Of a stretch of DNA of 64,000 nt, positions 60,248-64,000 are shown one piece after another. A model generated the notes under the pieces. That model had not been told where the DNA came from and ran no database searches. It worked only from the letters and a program-made list of their open reading frames with translations. Source of the DNA: Hydractinia symbiolongicarpus (lineage: Eukaryota > Cnidaria > Hydrozoa > Anthoathecata > Hydractiniidae); the NCBI RefSeq assembly GCF_029227915.1, contig NC_079883.1, positions 5,084,001 through 5,148,000 on the forward strand, in the 5' to 3' direction. The stretch's first letter is position 1. The number at the start of each line of letters is the position of its first letter. The position numbers and the translations under genes were made by a program.

Positions 60248-61165
60248 ATGTCGTTGGGTAATACATCTAATTTAACAAATAAATCAACGCGTACTGTTCT
60301 TTGTATTGGAAACATCGTAAAAACCAGTGGAACAACGTCCGTGATAATAACAGTGGCTTATAGTGTTTTGATATGTTTAATACTTTACTTCAATTCTAGT
60401 TTTATTCAATCATTGCGAAGGCAACAAAATACTAGAATTAGAAATCTTTTCTTGATATTGAGTATAACAGATTTGGGTGTTGCGATGTTGTGTGCCCCTG
60501 CGGCTATGGTCATGATTGTCGGGATAACCCCTGTAGATCAATGCCGACTGTACCCGTACTTAAAATTCTTCGTTTCATTTCCATTTTCCTTTTCATTGTT
60601 CATGACAATGATTATATCTCTGGACAGATGTATGGTAATCACAACTCCAGGTTTTTATTCAAGACTCAGTAAACGTTATGTTGCGTTTCTCATACCGGTA
60701 TGTTTATTTCTTTCCGCATCCACTAGTTTCTTTTTTAGTATTGATTTAAGTATTTATACACCGGTAATCCTGATTTCCAGTTTTACATTGGTCGTTTTGT
60801 TCATTGGTGTGTCCCAAGTTTACTTAATTTGGTATGTTCGAAAAAAAATGTCAAGAATGGATGCCAGTCGTCACTCAAATATTGACTACAACAAAAGAAT
60901 GACAGTAACTGTTTCCATGATGTTTTTTTGCGCTGTTCTTTGTAACATACCGTGGTTGATCTTGTTCAGTTTTATAACCTTTTTCGACAGCCCAAATAAT
61001 TCCAACACGGGTGCTTTGATGTCGTGTACCACACTGATATTATACTCGAATTCGTTCCTAAATGCAATCATTGTCCTTAAACGAAGTTCAAATTTGAAGA
61101 AGAAAGACCCACATGAAATTACTACTACGCCGAATCAAAGTTCCTTAAACGAAGTTCAAATTTGA
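60248..61165 (+). CDS. Class A (rhodopsin-like) G-protein-coupled receptor, orphan
   Basis: A single coding exon of 305 aa. The ATG at 60248 is preferred because TTTTCAG ends two bases before it. The N-terminus has N-glycosylation sites (NTS, NLT, NKS). Seven hydrophobic spans lie at about 30-50, 65-91, 102-124, 144-164, 171-196, 218-246 and 256-277. TM2 has the sodium-site Asp (SITDLGV, D76). TM3 ends LDRC instead of DRY. TM6 has CNIPW. TM7 has SNSFLN where NPxxY is usual. Cys99 at the start of TM3 has no partner because the second extracellular loop is very short and lacks Cys. The closest character is cnidarian orphan class A receptors; the ligand is unknown. The C-terminus SSLNEVQI arose by a 68-bp frame-changing duplication. 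Confidence 0.9.
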   Translation: MSLGNTSNLTNKSTRTVLCIGNIVKTSGTTSVIITVAYSVLICLILYFNSSFIQSLRRQQNTRIRNLFLILSITDLGVAMLCAPAAMVMIVGITPVDQCRLYPYLKFFVSFPFSFSLFMTMIISLDRCMVITTPGFYSRLSKRYVAFLIPVCLFLSASTSFFFSIDLSIYTPVILISSFTLVVLFIGVSQVYLIWYVRKKMSRMDASRHSNIDYNKRMTVTVSMMFFCAVLCNIPWLILFSFITFFDSPNNSNTGALMSCTTLILYSNSFLNAIIVLKRSSNLKKKDPHEITTTPNQSSLNEVQI

Positions 61166-61209
61166 AGAAGAAAGACCCACATGAAATTACTACTACGCCG
61201 AATCAAAGT
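61075..61209 (+). repeat. 68-bp tandem duplication at the GPCR 3' end
   Basis: Copies 61075-61142 and 61143-61209 are identical over 67 bp. The stop codon of the receptor lies inside copy 2. Confidence 0.95.
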
Positions 61210-61289
61210 GGATAAACAAAGCCCTATGCCCTTTATATCAACTATGATCTAATTGAACGAAAACTTTGTCACTTTAAAGCGCCAGGCTT

Positions 61290-61295
61290 AATAAA
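61290..61295 (+). terminator. Likely GPCR polyadenylation signal
   Basis: AATAAA 125 nt after the GPCR stop, directly abutting a MITE. Confidence 0.55.
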
Positions 61296-61398
61296 CCTCG
61301 TCCCCAGAGTGTTTTGCATTTTAGACATTGAAAGTGTAGCCGTTTAGCGGTCAAGTAAGCGCTAGCGGCTTTGACATAGGCAAACCCTTGGGATGAGA
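61296..61398. mobile_element. MITE family A, ~103-bp copy
   Basis: Ends CCTCGTCCCCAGAG and CTTGGGATGAGAATGG. The interior has GTCAAGTAAGCGCTAGCGGC then TTTGACATAGG. Confidence 0.7.
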
Positions 61399-63790
61399 AT
61401 GGCGTGTATATAATTTTTCATAACTTTTTTCATGGTGTTTTTCGAGGTATTTATTGGGGGTGGGGTGGGGTGTTCTTGTGGTGGAGGGATGTTTTTAACA
61501 AAAGTGAGTAGCAACAATGCAGGAAATACATGACTGTTACTGTTCTTTAATTAAAAAATGGAATTAGTAATATTATTCATTATTTTATGGGAAGAGGTGG
61601 CGTTGGTGAAACGTTTATTAAATTTCTCAGTTTTTTAGGTTATCGCATTAGTCACCGACCCTCGGACAGAACCTTAATCACTTTTCCCCGTTTTTTTCCC
61701 TATATCATGAATCTCCAAGGGACTTAATTAACGAGGGTTCAAAGTAACTTGTATTTTAATAAACAGAGAAAAATACCATCTTGTCGACATGTTTTGCCTA
61801 CACAGCTCGAATTATCAAAGAGTAAGTTTCCCAAATATCGCAAACATAATTTGACTTTTGATTGTTCAAGTTATCGGAATTTTAATTAATCGAAGTGATT
61901 TACATTTATATATAATTTTAAAACAGTTCGTGTGTTATTAGGGTGCGTGTTATCGGATTTATCCTTTACTCTTTTATATTTTTTGATAAAACGCCCCTGC
62001 AACAAAAGGGCGCTGATTTGAATTAGTATGTTCCTTGTGTGTGGGAATATTAAAAAAAGATTTAAATTGTTTCGGTAAAATTAAGCCTTTACAGTGGGGC
62101 AAACATATGACCTTGTTACGCCAAACGTTGTGTTTTTTATATCGATGTGCTTTGTGGCAACAATTTTGTTCCGTGGTCGAGTTGAAAATAAATTAAATCT
62201 AATAAAAGTCAATTTGTCTGGATAACTTAATTCACATAATTTTATGGTAGAAAAGTGTGTTTGGTTTCGTGTGTGTTCGTTGTGGTGGCGGTCGAGTAAC
62301 AAAAAAATGCGATTTTTCGTTTACCGCTGTATTCACAAATTTAAAATGGCGATTTTAGGCGACAGCACCATTCTTGTTCGACCGGTCTCCATATCATAGT
62401 GTAGCTGCTAAGTAAAGTATCTACTCTTTTGTTTTATATTCATAAAATCATAAAATCAAGAGAAATATTATATATTACCAAGAAATTGTCAGGTCAGACA
62501 GAAATAAGATAAAATAAAAAAAAAAATTAAAGAAAGTGATAAAATGTCAACTTCAGGGTTTCGCAGTAAATAACGCGAATGTTAAAAATTCGCGGTAATT
62601 TAAACCTCGTTAATTTAATTTTAGTTTTTTAAAAAGAATTGTTGAACTCTATAGCTGGCTAAGACAACCAATACTAATAAAACAGCTAAGCAATGAATAA
62701 TATGCAGTTGCTTTTTAAATTGTACACTATAAATTTCTATACTTAACAAGGCATTACCTGCAGATCATCAGGACCAAATGTTTTTGAAGATTTTTTTTGC
62801 AGTTAAAGGAAGCAAATTTAGGAAAACTCCTAAACATTCGCCATTTTTAAGGATATCCGGATTCCACACGTAATAAATATTAAAGCAAAATGTTCCCTTT
62901 ACATGCCAATATATAATTAATATATTAGGCTAATAAACTATTTATTAAAATCACAAATGACACCAAAATCATTCAAACATGCATCAAATCAGTGCCGCCT
63001 GTCCTCCGTCTTTTATCATTTTATTTTCACTGATCAAGTTCGCGGAATTGTACAGTAGAAAAACGTTCACCTAGCGCCTATTGTACGCTTGATGCTGCTC
63101 CTAAATCTCGTCTCGCTTTATGGTGATTTAATTGCCGCAATCCTCGGAAACCTCCATGTCACGTTTCCCAACTTTATAGCCCCTAGAAATACATTTAAAG
63201 TTTGGGAAACACTAACATCTGCAATTCCCCACCCTAACCTTTCCAGGACATTTTAAGTTCGCTCTGTAATGAATTGAATGTGTGACTAAGTCGGATGGTT
63301 TTTCTTGTTTCTTATTGAAAATTAAACAAATTGCTTTTTGTTACGAAAAAGGAGAAAGCAGAAGCAAAATTTCTGGACCTTTTCAAAAAGCCAGTAGTTT
63401 CTCCCAAATATTTTTGTACATTAAAACTTAAAAGTAACTTAAATGGAACAATTTGCATATAAAGATTCTAAAATTTAATTATTTTCTTGACCCAACCGTG
63501 CTAAGCGCCATTTTGTGGCCCCTCTTCACTTCGAAAACTATGTCGCAGACCCTACATTTCAGTTGTTGATCACCCTTTGCCGTTTGTATAAAAACCTGAT
63601 GTGAATATTTAGTAAGAATCTACTCTGCTTCCCTATTCCTCACAGCTGTAAAGCCGAAAAGATTCTTATCCACTTCAATTTTATCGAATAATAGATTTTA
63701 TTGGTTGAATAAATGTATTGTAAATGTATTGTAGTAAGAGGATTTTACGAACCATTCACAAAAGGTGATATCAAATAGAAAATTATAAAC
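61399..63790. other. Intergenic
   Basis: No gene recognised. Short CGCGAAT / TTCGCGG words at 62565-62600 resemble the TTCGCGAA-rich repeats elsewhere. A G-rich run (GGGGGTGGGGTGGGG) is at about 61454-61469. Confidence 0.4.
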
Positions 63791-64000
63791 TCACCAAAAA
63801 TTGATTACGAAAAAGCGACGACGCAAAAACGAAATCAAAATAAATATGACTGATTTTAAAACTGTGAGAAATTCGAAACTGACGGAAACACTGTAACTAT
63901 TAGAGTTATCGAAAGGTATAGAAAACCATTTCCCATTGTAAGAACCTCCAAGGCCACGCTGTGAAGCATCAGTAAACATATTAAGGCTTTCAGGTGTGAA
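63791..64000 (-). mobile_element. DIRS/Ty3-like RNase H fragment, cut by window edge
   Basis: The minus strand reads FTPESLNMFTDASQRGLGG then YNGKWFSIPF, the DAS..G.GG..NG.WFS pattern of retroelement RNase H that follows RT in DIRS and Ty3 elements. The downstream frame decays. It may continue beyond 64000. Confidence 0.65.

Overview
The window looks like animal nuclear DNA from an AT-rich, repeat-dense genome, most likely a cnidarian and perhaps a hydrozoan. The evidence is split genes with GT..AG introns, metazoan housekeeping genes (SmD2, PRPF31, RCC1), a FEZ/UNC-76 kinesin-adaptor homologue, a class A GPCR, and DIRS, LINE, SINE, Helitron and MITE remnants between them. The cnidarian call rests partly on remembered repeat style and is an inference. 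Nothing is bacterial or viral: no operons, rRNA, CRISPR or phage genes were found.

Layout. 0-7 kb is mostly transposon debris: a LINE 3' end with a 237-bp TAAA tail, a TIR element carrying a minisatellite, a DIRS-like fragment, a 60-bp MITE and a 109-bp Helitron derivative. SmD2 lies at 8.7-9.1 kb (minus). A 594-bp MITE with ~44-bp inverted repeats is at 11.1 kb. PRPF31 (three coding exons, 495 aa, plus) is at 16.3-18.9 kb, followed by a foldback-like repeat at 19.2-20.3 kb. A FEZ/UNC-76 homologue (minus, seven proposed exons, ~341 aa) spans 22.5-29.8 kb; its large first intron holds a LINE and a SINE. A decayed retroelement ORF is at 30-31 kb. RCC1 (minus, four exons, 436 aa) spans 32.4-35.8 kb.

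38.9-51.4 kb holds the most unusual content: two minus-strand genes, 8.3 kb apart, for secreted Lys/Glu-rich proteins (254 and 489 aa) that I do not recognise. Both have a signal-peptide exon ending in phase 1, a matching Q-x-x-V-[YF]-N-G-K-[KR] motif, a matching basic/amphipathic block and a repeat (KLRKYL..FI..L ... RFE.EL) present once in one protein and two to three times in the other. They look like diverged paralogues of an undescribed secreted family. 52-60 kb is gene-free and carries a deleted LINE copy, two related TIR transposons side by side with target-site duplications, and several MITEs. An intronless-looking GPCR (305 aa, plus) is at 60.2-61.2 kb; a 68-bp tandem duplication changed its C-terminus. 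The right edge cuts into another DIRS-like fragment.

The genes do not form one pathway, although SmD2 and PRPF31 are both U4/U6.U5 spliceosome components. A shared feature is a splice-acceptor-like sequence 2-42 nt upstream of the start codon in all seven genes, which fits spliced-leader trans-splicing (known in hydrozoans) or short 5'-UTR introns. At least twelve copies or ends of one MITE family (termini like CCTCGTCCCCAGG) are scattered across the window.
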